The translations under genes were made by a program, and so were the position numbers. This document shows, one piece after another, positions 41,581 through 49,563 of a DNA stretch of 64,000 nt (position 1 is its first letter; the number at the start of each line of letters is the position of its first letter). The notes below the pieces were generated by a model. That model saw only the letters and a program-made list of their open reading frames with translations, searched no databases and was not told where the DNA came from. Origin of the DNA: Acidimicrobiaceae bacterium. GTDB taxonomy: Bacteria > Actinomycetota > Acidimicrobiia > Acidimicrobiales > RAAP-2. The stretch lies in the NCBI GenBank assembly GCA_003132165.1, contig PKWW01000067.1:1-64000 (forward strand), read 5' to 3'.

Positions 41581-44273
41581 GCAGTCACCCTATCCTTTCG
41601 CCTCTTCGGAACCCATCCACGAAGAAGGAATGCCGCCGCGACCAACGCAAGGAACGAACCCACCGAGCCCGCGAGCCCCACCTCGATCAGCGGTGCGTGA
41701 TAGTGGAAATGGACGGTCCACTTCCCTGGTGGCACGATGACCTGCTGGATAAGGCCCGAGCGCACCACGTGCACGGCCATGCTCTTGCCGGTCACGTCGT
41801 TGCGCGCCGTCGCGTGCCAGCCCGGTATCCATTCCATCGAGCGCTTCAGTACCGTGGAATGCGTCGCGTCGACGCTCACCCACGAGTCGCCCCAGAGGCT
41901 ATTTCGGATACCCGTGATCCTCGAGGTGCCGAAATCGCCGCCGAGCCACGCGCTCGCGCGCACCGAGGTCGCCTTGAAGAAGGTCAGGGTGCCGCTCGTC
42001 ACCTCCATGCGCCAGAGCGACGACGTGAGCGCCTGTTGGTAGGGGGTGTTGAGTTCGTAGGAGATGGCGGGCGTCACGTTGGTCGTCACCACCGCCGACG
42101 CGAGACCCATCGCACCGCTCGACGTGATTACTGCTCCCGCCGCGCTCTCCTTCAGCGCCGCGAAGTTGAAGGTCATCGCGCGCTGGGCGGATAGGGAGAC
42201 CGGGGCCCCGACTTCCCCACCCTTCGAATTGAACAACTGCACCCGTACGGTGCCGTTCGTTGACACCTCGCCCGGCTCCTGCTTCAAGAAGAGCGAACGC
42301 ACGGGGATTTCCTGACCGAAGTAGCGAAGCGTCCTTGTCGACGCCGCGATTGGAAGACACAGTGGCGCGATCGGCACCACGAGCGGCAAGGTCGCCGTCA
42401 GTTTGTTCGTCGGTACCGCGATCGACGACAGTCGCAACTGGCGAAAGACGTCCTTGGCCAACTGACAGGTGTCGAGGCCGTAGAGCGGGTGGGTCGCCGT
42501 CACGTTGCCGTAGAGCTCGTCGATCAGCGATCCATAACCCTGCACGCTCGGTAACTTCGTGAACACATTCATATTGGGCGCGCCCAGATCGTCGAATTCG
42601 TCGTGGTGCGCCCCCGAAGGATCGACGAGCGCGAACCGGCCTTGAGCGTCGAGCAGGGTGATCGCGTCCGCGCGCGACGGCTCGACATTGACGTGGCCGG
42701 CGAGGAATCCGTCGCCGCAGAAGACCAAGAAGATGACGACATCGAGCATGACGAACACGGTCAGCCACTGCAGCAGCCTCCTGCTCCTCAGTCCCCATAC
42801 GAGGCAAATGATGATGGCGAGTGCGATCAGCAGATGCAACACCAACGTCGGACGTTCGAAGTGCGCGAGCACGCCGTCCGAGGAGTTCTTCGTGATCCAG
42901 TCGACGATGGCGTTGCCGAAGAAAAGCATGGCGAGTGAAAGACCGGCGACGGCTATCGCTGGCGAGAGCGTTACAAATTTTCGCCACCCGACGAGCCCGG
43001 CGCGTGCGAAATCGCGTTCGCACAGACGTTCGAGGAACCAGCCCAGTAGGACCACGACGGCGAGGTCCACGAGGATGATGCTGCGGCTCTGCAGTCGCGT
43101 ACTGCCAAAGAGTGGAATCAACCGGAAGAGGTGTCCCGCCGGCGTGAAGTAGCCCCACGTGGCGAACATGCCAACGACGGCGAGCACGACGTAGACAATC
43201 CAGTTTTGGTCGTCGCCCCGCCAACCACGCTTGGTGAACCGCACCACGAACGCTGCGGCGGCGACTAGCGCGAGTACACCCACGTAGCCAGTCACTTCGG
43301 GCAGGTTGTAACTGACGAAGTAATTTGGCTGATGCAGCACACCGTTGCCCCCGAAGATGTCGGGGATGAGCAGCAGCGTGGTCCAACGCGTCGCGAGCGA
43401 CCCCGCACCGAACCATTGATAGGTGAGTCCGGTGCGCTGAGACTGCTTGATGAACTCCCAACCAGGAAGCAACTGCGCGAGCCCGAAACCGACACCCCAC
43501 GCAACGCCAACACCCACGCTGACGACATAGATGAACCGGTTCTTCCACGTCGACGGCTGCCAGGCACTGCGAACGAACAACACCACTGGACCGACGATCA
43601 ACAACACCAGTTGCATCTCGGCGATGGCGCGCGGCTCTCCGGTGAGCGAGGTAAGCCCCCACAGCGCGCTCAGCCCCGCCACGCCGGGCAGCACCGCGCG
43701 AGCTCGAACACGCCAGGAGCCTTGCGTCGTGCGCTCGACCGCCTGAGCCAGCGCGAGCATCGCGAGTATCGCCCACGGCAGCAACGCGTAACCCTGAATC
43801 ACGCCGAGGTGCACCAGTTGGCCGATCATGGCGCCGCTGTAGGCGTAAACGATCGCGGGAACCAGCGAGGAGAAGGTCCGCAGCCCGTGCCAGCGCAGCA
43901 GCGCGAACACCCCGAACGCAGCGACCACGTACACGGCGATGAGATTCAGCACCCACGACATGATCGCCGGCAGCACCGCGAAGAGGAACGTGAGCGGGAA
44001 GAACGATCCGGCGTTCATACCCCCGAGCAACGGTGTACCCGAATCCGCGAGTGGATTAAATAGCGGAAGGTGACCGCTGTCGAGTTGCTGACCCGTCAGC
44101 ACCCGCAGAGGAAAGTTCTGGATCAGGTTGTCCTGGCTGATAGCCGGGTGACCGAACAGCGCTGGCACCGCGAAAAGAAGGGTCGGAAGACCGACCATCA
44201 GGAGAATCGCGAGGCGGTCCGCGCGCCGGAGAGGTTTCCACCACCGGGTGGACTGCGCCAAGGTGGTTTCCAT
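41577..44273 (-). CDS. YfhO-family large membrane protein
   Basis: 898 residues. About twelve membrane helices fill the first 530 residues, with LFNPLADSGTPLLGGMNAGSF in the first periplasmic loop, a feature of YfhO-like proteins of the GT-C type fold. A roughly 330-residue extracytoplasmic beta-rich domain follows, ending in MEWIPGWHATARNDVTGKSMAVH and a last helix near the C-terminus. Bacillus YfhO acts in glycosylation of lipoteichoic acid; the substrate here is unknown. It starts the dapB-dapA-rnj operon, after the pnp terminator. Confidence 0.82.
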   Translation of the reverse strand: METTLAQSTRWWKPLRRADRLAILLMVGLPTLLFAVPALFGHPAISQDNLIQNFPLRVLTGQQLDSGHLPLFNPLADSGTPLLGGMNAGSFFPLTFLFAVLPAIMSWVLNLIAVYVVAAFGVFALLRWHGLRTFSSLVPAIVYAYSGAMIGQLVHLGVIQGYALLPWAILAMLALAQAVERTTQGSWRVRARAVLPGVAGLSALWGLTSLTGEPRAIAEMQLVLLIVGPVVLFVRSAWQPSTWKNRFIYVVSVGVGVAWGVGFGLAQLLPGWEFIKQSQRTGLTYQWFGAGSLATRWTTLLLIPDIFGGNGVLHQPNYFVSYNLPEVTGYVGVLALVAAAAFVVRFTKRGWRGDDQNWIVYVVLAVVGMFATWGYFTPAGHLFRLIPLFGSTRLQSRSIILVDLAVVVLLGWFLERLCERDFARAGLVGWRKFVTLSPAIAVAGLSLAMLFFGNAIVDWITKNSSDGVLAHFERPTLVLHLLIALAIIICLVWGLRSRRLLQWLTVFVMLDVVIFLVFCGDGFLAGHVNVEPSRADAITLLDAQGRFALVDPSGAHHDEFDDLGAPNMNVFTKLPSVQGYGSLIDELYGNVTATHPLYGLDTCQLAKDVFRQLRLSSIAVPTNKLTATLPLVVPIAPLCLPIAASTRTLRYFGQEIPVRSLFLKQEPGEVSTNGTVRVQLFNSKGGEVGAPVSLSAQRAMTFNFAALKESAAGAVITSSGAMGLASAVVTTNVTPAISYELNTPYQQALTSSLWRMEVTSGTLTFFKATSVRASAWLGGDFGTSRITGIRNSLWGDSWVSVDATHSTVLKRSMEWIPGWHATARNDVTGKSMAVHVVRSGLIQQVIVPPGKWTVHFHYHAPLIEVGLAGSVGSFLALVAAAFLLRGWVPKRRKDRVTA

Positions 44274-44288
44274 CTCCCTACGCTACGG

Positions 44289-44338
44289 AAAAACAGCGAG
44301 GCCGTGCCACACAGTCACGAGGACTGCATGACACGGCC
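44289..44338 (-). terminator. Rho-independent terminator after pnp
   Basis: Read on the minus strand: two 17-base arms (44322-44338 and 44300-44316; three G-U pairs, the rest Watson-Crick) around a 5-base loop, followed six bases later by five T residues (44289-44293). It begins 9 bases after the pnp stop codon and ends the rpsO-pnp unit. Confidence 0.85.
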
Positions 44339-44346
44339 GCTACGAA

Positions 44347-46866
44347 CTAACGACGACGCGGTCGCGGGCTGCGGCGTGGGCCGCCGTCACCATCACTGAA
44401 CGAAGGACCGCCGGGGCCCAGATCGCCGATTTCGCCGGCCAATTCGGCCTCGAACGCGGCTTCGAACGATGAGTTCGGCTTGGCACGCGAACTCTCGTCA
44501 CGACTACCACGGTCACTGCGGTCGGGGCGCTCACTGCGCTCAGGGCGCTCACTACGCTCGCCACGGTCAGGGCGCTCACTGCGTCCACCACGGTCACCAC
44601 GGTCACCACGGTCACCACCTTCACGAGGGGCGCGGCGCTCACGCGGCGCGTCGTTGTCCTCGGTCGCCATGCCGGCGTACTCACCAGCGAGCGACAATGA
44701 GACCTTGCCCTGCGGGTCGATGTCGTCGACCTTCACTTCCAGTGCTTGTCCCAGTTCGACGACGTCTTCGACCTGGCCGATTCGCTTGCCGCCGTTAAGC
44801 GGCGACATCTTTGAAATGTGCAGGAGTCCATCGCGGCCCGGCATGATGCTGATGAACGCACCGAACTTGGCAATGTTGACGACGCGGCCCTGGTAGACCG
44901 CACCGACTTCAGCGGTCGGTGGATCGAGGATGAGAGCGATACGGCGACGGGCTTCTTCGACCGCACGTCCGTCCTTCGCGCCGATGGTCACCGTGCCGAC
45001 GACACCGTCGTCATCCACGGCGATGTCCGCGCCGGTCTCTTGCTGCAAGGTGTTGATGACCTTGCCCTTCGGTCCAATGACCTCACCGATCTTGTCGATC
45101 GGGATCTGAAGCGAGACAATCTTCGGTGCGACTTCGGCGACTTCGCTGCGGGGCTCGGGGATCGTTGCCGTGATGACATCAAGGATTGCGAGACGAGCGG
45201 CCAGCGCCTGGTGCAGGGCCTTCGAAAGCACGTCAGCGGGCAGGCCGTCGATCTTCGTGTCGAGCTGCAGCGCAGTCACGGCATCGGCAGTACCGGCGAC
45301 CTTGAAGTCCATGTCGCCGAATGCGTCTTCCGCACCGAGGATGTCCGTGAGCGTCACGTACTTACCCTCTTCGTAGACGAGACCCATCGCGATACCGGCG
45401 ACCGGTGCCTTGATCGGCACGCCCGCCGCCATCAGCGACAGTGTCGAACCGCAGACCGACGCCATCGAGGTCGAGCCGTTGGACTGCATGACGTCAGAGA
45501 CGACGCGCAACGTGTACGCGAACTCCTGCTCGCTCGGTAGCACCGGCACCAGCGCGCGCTCGGCGAGCATGCCGTGGCCGACTTCACGACGCTTGGGAGC
45601 ACCGACGCGACCAGTCTCGCCAACCGAGTAGGGCGGGAAGTTGTAGTGGTGCATGTAACGACGGAACTCGTCGGGTGTGATCGAGTCGACCATCTGCTTC
45701 ATACGCGGCATGCCGAGCGTCGTCACGTTGACGACCTGGGTCTCGCCACGCTGGAAGAGCGCCGAACCGTGGGTCATCGGGAACAGGTCGATCTCGGCGG
45801 ACAACGGACGGATGTCGGTGACACCACGACCGTCGATGCGAACGCCCTCTTCGACGATGCGACGGCGGACGAGCTTCTTCGTGAGCGACCTGACAGCTGC
45901 TTTGATCTCGCTCGTGCGCTCGGGGAACTCGCCCGACAACTGCTCGATGATCGAGGCGGTCGCCGCGTCAAGAGCGTCATTACGTGCGGTCTTGGCGGTG
46001 AAGTTGTTGGCCTCGGCGAGCGCGCTGGCGCCCACGGCGTCGACGCGCGCCAGGACATCGTCCTGATAATCGTTCAGTGCCTTGTACTCCAGGGTCTTGA
46101 TGGGGCCACGGGCAGCGACGAAGTCCTTGACGAGTTCGCGCTGCAAGTTGATCGCTTCGCGGATCCAGAGCTTGGATGCCTCAAGACCAGCGGCCAGTAC
46201 GTCCTCGCTGACCTTCGGAGCGCCGTCGGCGTACTTCTCGAAGGAACCCTCGGTGCCTCCGGCTTCGACCATCATGATGGCGATGTCAGTATCGGACGAG
46301 TCCGAAAGCGCGCGTCCGGCGACGATGAGTTCAAATGTCGCGGCATCGCCTTCGGCGAACGTGGGGTGCGGCGCCCACTCACCGTCAGTGGTGTACGCCA
46401 TGCGCACGGCACCGATGGGGCCGTCGAACGGAATACCCGAGATCATCAACGCGGCGGATGCGGCATTGATGGCGAGTACGTCATGCGGGTTCTCCTGGTC
46501 GGCGCTGAAGATGGTGCCGACGACCTGGACCTCATTGCGAAAGCCCTTCGGGAACGAGGGGCGAAGCGGACGGTCAATGAGTCGACAGATCAGGATCGCC
46601 TGGTCCGAAAGCTTGCCCTCACGGCGAAAGAACGCCCCGGGAATCTTTCCGGCGGCGTACGCGCGCTCTTCGATGTCCACGGTGAGCGGGAAGAAGTCGA
46701 CGCCCTCGCGCACGGATCGTGAAGCGGCGACGGTGGCCAGCAGCATGGTGTCACCAATACGGGCCAGGACGGCTCCGTCAGCGAGTTGAGCCAGGTGACC
46801 TGCTTCAAAACTCAGGGTCTTGTCGGTGCCCGTAATTGGGCTACTTACGCGGATTGCGTCAGTCAT
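44347..46866 (-). CDS. pnp: Polynucleotide phosphorylase with long Arg/Asp-rich tail
   Basis: 839 residues against about 700-740 usual. Two RNase PH domains (first about 10-235, second about 330-560, with TEVQ-type GETQVVNVTTLG and GDMDFKVAGT), a KH domain (IGPKGKVINTLQQETGADIAVDDDG) and an S1 domain (YQGRVVNIAKFGAFI). The extra 104 residues (736-839) are a disordered tail of DRGD/SERP repeats followed by a short amphipathic segment FEAAFEAELAGEIGDLG and a basic end. Degrades RNA 3'-5' using phosphate. ATG with AAGGAG upstream. Confidence 0.96.
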   Translation of the reverse strand: MTDAIRVSSPITGTDKTLSFEAGHLAQLADGAVLARIGDTMLLATVAASRSVREGVDFFPLTVDIEERAYAAGKIPGAFFRREGKLSDQAILICRLIDRPLRPSFPKGFRNEVQVVGTIFSADQENPHDVLAINAASAALMISGIPFDGPIGAVRMAYTTDGEWAPHPTFAEGDAATFELIVAGRALSDSSDTDIAIMMVEAGGTEGSFEKYADGAPKVSEDVLAAGLEASKLWIREAINLQRELVKDFVAARGPIKTLEYKALNDYQDDVLARVDAVGASALAEANNFTAKTARNDALDAATASIIEQLSGEFPERTSEIKAAVRSLTKKLVRRRIVEEGVRIDGRGVTDIRPLSAEIDLFPMTHGSALFQRGETQVVNVTTLGMPRMKQMVDSITPDEFRRYMHHYNFPPYSVGETGRVGAPKRREVGHGMLAERALVPVLPSEQEFAYTLRVVSDVMQSNGSTSMASVCGSTLSLMAAGVPIKAPVAGIAMGLVYEEGKYVTLTDILGAEDAFGDMDFKVAGTADAVTALQLDTKIDGLPADVLSKALHQALAARLAILDVITATIPEPRSEVAEVAPKIVSLQIPIDKIGEVIGPKGKVINTLQQETGADIAVDDDGVVGTVTIGAKDGRAVEEARRRIALILDPPTAEVGAVYQGRVVNIAKFGAFISIMPGRDGLLHISKMSPLNGGKRIGQVEDVVELGQALEVKVDDIDPQGKVSLSLAGEYAGMATEDNDAPRERRAPREGGDRGDRGDRGGRSERPDRGERSERPERSERPDRSDRGSRDESSRAKPNSSFEAAFEAELAGEIGDLGPGGPSFSDGDGGPRRSPRPRRR

Positions 46867-46950
46867 GGATTTGCTCCTTATGCGGTTAGCAACACTCCGC
46901 CCGGATCCCAGTGAGCAACCTTCGCGTCAAGCGACTGTTCTCCACTGGCC

Positions 46951-46995
46951 TCCGAGGCCTCGGATGTGTTGAGCACGTCGACGGCGTCGACGTGC
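46951..46995 (-). promoter_or_regulatory. Hairpins in the rpsO-pnp intercistronic leader
   Basis: A perfect 10-base stem with a 3-base loop (46973-46982 with 46986-46995) begins 9 bases after the rpsO stop, followed by a 14-base perfect palindrome (46951-46964). No T-run follows, so a terminator is unlikely. In other bacteria this leader holds an RNase III site through which PNPase regulates itself; the same could apply here. Confidence 0.5.
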
Positions 46996-47003
46996 ATTCT
47001 CGG

Positions 47004-47261
47004 CTAGCGACGAATGCCGAGACGACCGATCAAAGCGCGATAGCGCTCGACATTTCCGCGCTGCACGTAATCGAGCAGACGGCGACGTTGGCCGATGAGC
47101 TTCATGAGTCCGCGGCGGGTGTGGTGATCGCCCTTGTGAACCTTGAGATGCTCGGTGAGGTGCGAGATCCGGTCAGTCAGAATTGCGATCTGGACTTCGG
47201 ATGAGCCGGTGTCCGTTTCGTGAGCCTGAAAGTCCTTGATGATCTGCTGCTTCTCAGCCAT
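47004..47261 (-). CDS. rpsO: 30S ribosomal protein S15
   Basis: 85 residues, slightly shorter than the usual 89. [40 protein letters not shown] and RRRLLDYV patterns are universal S15 features (quoted in part; residues 13-70). Binds 16S rRNA helices h20-h22. First gene of the rpsO-pnp unit. TAGGAT near the end of ribF may serve as its -10. Confidence 0.96.
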   Translation of the reverse strand: MAEKQQIIKDFQAHETDTGSSEVQIAILTDRISHLTEHLKVHKGDHHTRRGLMKLIGQRRRLLDYVQRGNVERYRALIGRLGIRR

Positions 47262-47344
47262 AACGTATTTGCCTTATGAGTCGGGGGTCCCGTTGCGAGC
47301 CACCTACTTGACGACTCACACGATCAGCGTCGCTGACCGAAGAC

Positions 47345-48298
47345 CTATCCTAGCAGTGCGAAGTCCCCGGGCGAGAATTTCTTGAAAATATCTAGGGTTT
47401 GGACTACGTCGCGGTCGATTTGCGCCACGAGATCCGCCACGCCCGAGAAGACCATCTCGCCGCGAAGATGCTCAAGAAAAACGACGTCGAGCTCGAGATC
47501 GTAGAGATCACCACTGAATCCAGGGACGTGCACCTCCACTGTCACCGAGCCGTCCTCGTAGAACTGCGGTCGAGTGCCCACCGAGATCGCCGCCGGCCAC
47601 CACCGGTGATCGGGCGTTCGAAGGCTGCCCGCGTAGATGCCGAGTCCGGGCACGATCTGTCGCTCGCTAAAACCCATGTTCGCGGTCGGGTACCCGAGAT
47701 CACGGCCGCGCGCGTCGCCGTGCTTGACCAGGCCGCGCAGTGTGAAGGGCCGCCCCAGCATCTCATTGGCGCTCTTCAGGTCGGCCCGTTGGATGGACTG
47801 GCGCGCGGCGGTCGAACTCCAGCGACTCCCTTCACCGAAGATCGGCGCGGGGTGCACGGTGAAACCCCGGCGCTCGCCGACACTTCGAAGCACTTCGACG
47901 TCACCGTCGCGGTTGTGGCCGAAGTGGAAGTCCTCACCAACGACGACGTGCGTGGTCGCGAGCTCACCCACGAGGACTCGCTCGATGAACGACGCCGCAC
48001 TCTCGCGCGCCAACGGTTCGTCGAATCTGAGGATTCGGACCTGTTCGACACCGAGTCGCTCGAGTCCTTCGAGGCGCTGAGCCAACGTCGCGATCAGCAG
48101 TGGGGCGCGCTCGGGAGCGAGGACCGTCGCGGGGTGGGGGTCGAAGGTGACCACGGTCGAAAGTGCCTTATGGCGCTTCGCCACCTGACAAAGCCGGTCG
48201 ATCACCTTTTGGTGCCCGCGGTGGAGACCGTCAAAGACACCAATCGCCACCGCACTGGCGTGCGTGGTCTCGCGAGGTTCGTCGTGAAGGACAATCAT
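47345..48298 (-). CDS. ribF: Bifunctional riboflavin kinase / FAD synthetase
   Basis: 317 residues from the ATG at 48298; the upstream part of the frame is not protein-like. N-terminal nucleotidyltransferase domain with GVFDGLHRGHQKV and the FHFGHNRDGD segment; C-terminal riboflavin kinase domain with GYPTANMG and the catalytic Glu in DGSVTVEVHVPGF. Converts riboflavin to FMN and FAD. Ten bases after truB. Confidence 0.95.
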   Translation of the reverse strand: MIVLHDEPRETTHASAVAIGVFDGLHRGHQKVIDRLCQVAKRHKALSTVVTFDPHPATVLAPERAPLLIATLAQRLEGLERLGVEQVRILRFDEPLARESAASFIERVLVGELATTHVVVGEDFHFGHNRDGDVEVLRSVGERRGFTVHPAPIFGEGSRWSSTAARQSIQRADLKSANEMLGRPFTLRGLVKHGDARGRDLGYPTANMGFSERQIVPGLGIYAGSLRTPDHRWWPAAISVGTRPQFYEDGSVTVEVHVPGFSGDLYDLELDVVFLEHLRGEMVFSGVADLVAQIDRDVVQTLDIFKKFSPGDFALLG

Positions 48299-48308
48299 CG
48301 TCGTCGAC

Positions 48309-49211
48309 CTAGTTCCGGTCGGCTTCGGAATCGGAGGGGAGCACCACTTCAGGTTTCCACTTCTCGCCTCGTCGGCGCAAGATGCCCACCAGTGAATCAT
48401 CATTCGAGGTCGCCGCAATCTCGTCAGCGACGAAGTCGCCCTCGAGCACGAGGTGCTGGCCCATGCGCATCCGGCGCTGCTCGTCGTCACTGAGCCGCAC
48501 GTGCTCGAGCGACGTCACAAAGTCGGCCGGAGGTCGCAGGGCGACGCCACCGGACCGGACGATCTCCTCGAACGCGTCAAGGGTGACCGCGTCGTCAATC
48601 GAGTGTCCCCCGCTCGACACCCGGCGAAGCGACGTGAGGTGCCCCACGGTCCCGATGCGTTCGGCGAGGTCGCTCAACAGCACGCGAACGTAGGTACCGA
48701 CCGTGCATTCGACGTTGAAGGTCCAGATTGACGGGTCGTCGCTCGGCGTCAGGACGAATTCGCTAATCGTGACGTCACGGGCCTCGCGCTCGACTTCGAT
48801 GCCCTGACGCGCCAGTTCGTGCAGACGACGACCCCCGACTTTGATGGCCGACACCATTGGGGGGGTCTGACGCTGCGAACCGGTGAAGGCGGAGGACGCA
48901 ATCGTCATCTCGTCGCTCGTCAACGCCGGCACCGGTGCGTTCGCGACAATCTCGCCGTCGGCGTCGAGCGAATCGGTCGCAATGCCGAACTTCACCGTGC
49001 CGGTGTAGCGCTTGATCTCGGACTGGGCGAAACGCAGTAGTCGCGTCGACGGACCAACCGCGAGCACCAGTAGTCCGGTAGCCATCGGATCGAGCGTCCC
49101 GGCGTGACCCACGCGGCGTTCGTTCAGAATCTTGCGCACCCGGGCGACCACGTCGTGGCTCGTCAGTCCCTGGGGCTTGTCGACGAGCAGGAGCCCGTTA
49201 CTGGTCGTCAT
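48309..49211 (-). CDS. truB: tRNA pseudouridine(55) synthase TruB
   Basis: 300 residues. DKPQGLTSHDVV and GHAGTLDPMATGLLVL, containing the catalytic Asp, are diagnostic; a PUA-like C-terminal part follows. Forms pseudouridine 55 in the T loop of tRNAs. ATG overlaps the 3' end of rbfA by 14 bases. Confidence 0.96.
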   Translation of the reverse strand: MTTSNGLLLVDKPQGLTSHDVVARVRKILNERRVGHAGTLDPMATGLLVLAVGPSTRLLRFAQSEIKRYTGTVKFGIATDSLDADGEIVANAPVPALTSDEMTIASSAFTGSQRQTPPMVSAIKVGGRRLHELARQGIEVEREARDVTISEFVLTPSDDPSIWTFNVECTVGTYVRVLLSDLAERIGTVGHLTSLRRVSSGGHSIDDAVTLDAFEEIVRSGGVALRPPADFVTSLEHVRLSDDEQRRMRMGQHLVLEGDFVADEIAATSNDDSLVGILRRRGEKWKPEVVLPSDSEADRN

Positions 49212-49560
49212 GGCGCTGACGGCGAAGAATGTCCTCGACCGCCGAGCCGCTGGCGACCGCGGGGTCGGCCATGAACGACAGCTTCGGCGTCCGCTTCAGC
49301 CGGGTCTGGGCGTTCACCGATGATTGGATCTGGGCCCGGCGCTCGTCGAGCGCCAGACGTGCGTCGTCACTCAGGGAGTCGAAGTACACCATGGCTTGCT
49401 GCAGGTCGGGCGTCACCTCGACACCGGTCACCGTCAACAGGCCAATACGCTCGTCGACGTCGGAGATCCGAAGCAGTTCGTCCGATATCACCTCACGAAG
49501 GATCTGATTCACCCTCGCCGAGCGGGGATAGGGATGGCGACCGCCGGTCGAGTGGGCCAT
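49198..49560 (-). CDS. rbfA: Ribosome-binding factor A
   Basis: 120 residues. VNQILREVISDELLRISD and the type II KH fold with RTKRTPKLSF-like RLKRTPKLSFMAD are typical. It assists late 16S rRNA maturation of the 30S subunit. Three bases after infB. Confidence 0.94.
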   Translation of the reverse strand: MAHSTGGRHPYPRSARVNQILREVISDELLRISDVDERIGLLTVTGVEVTPDLQQAMVYFDSLSDDARLALDERRAQIQSSVNAQTRLKRTPKLSFMADPAVASGSAVEDILRRQRHDDQ

Positions 49561-49563
49561 GAC

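Noticed and set aside
41899-43956. A 685-codon open frame on the minus strand in a different frame from the YfhO-like gene
   Set aside because: It lies wholly inside the YfhO-like gene, and its product is Arg/Ala-rich with no membrane helices or motifs, as expected of a high-G+C shadow frame.
44490-44640. Short repeated units with CRISPR-like appearance
   Set aside because: Irregular repeats coding for the DRGD/SERP tail of PNPase; no constant repeat and unique spacer pattern.
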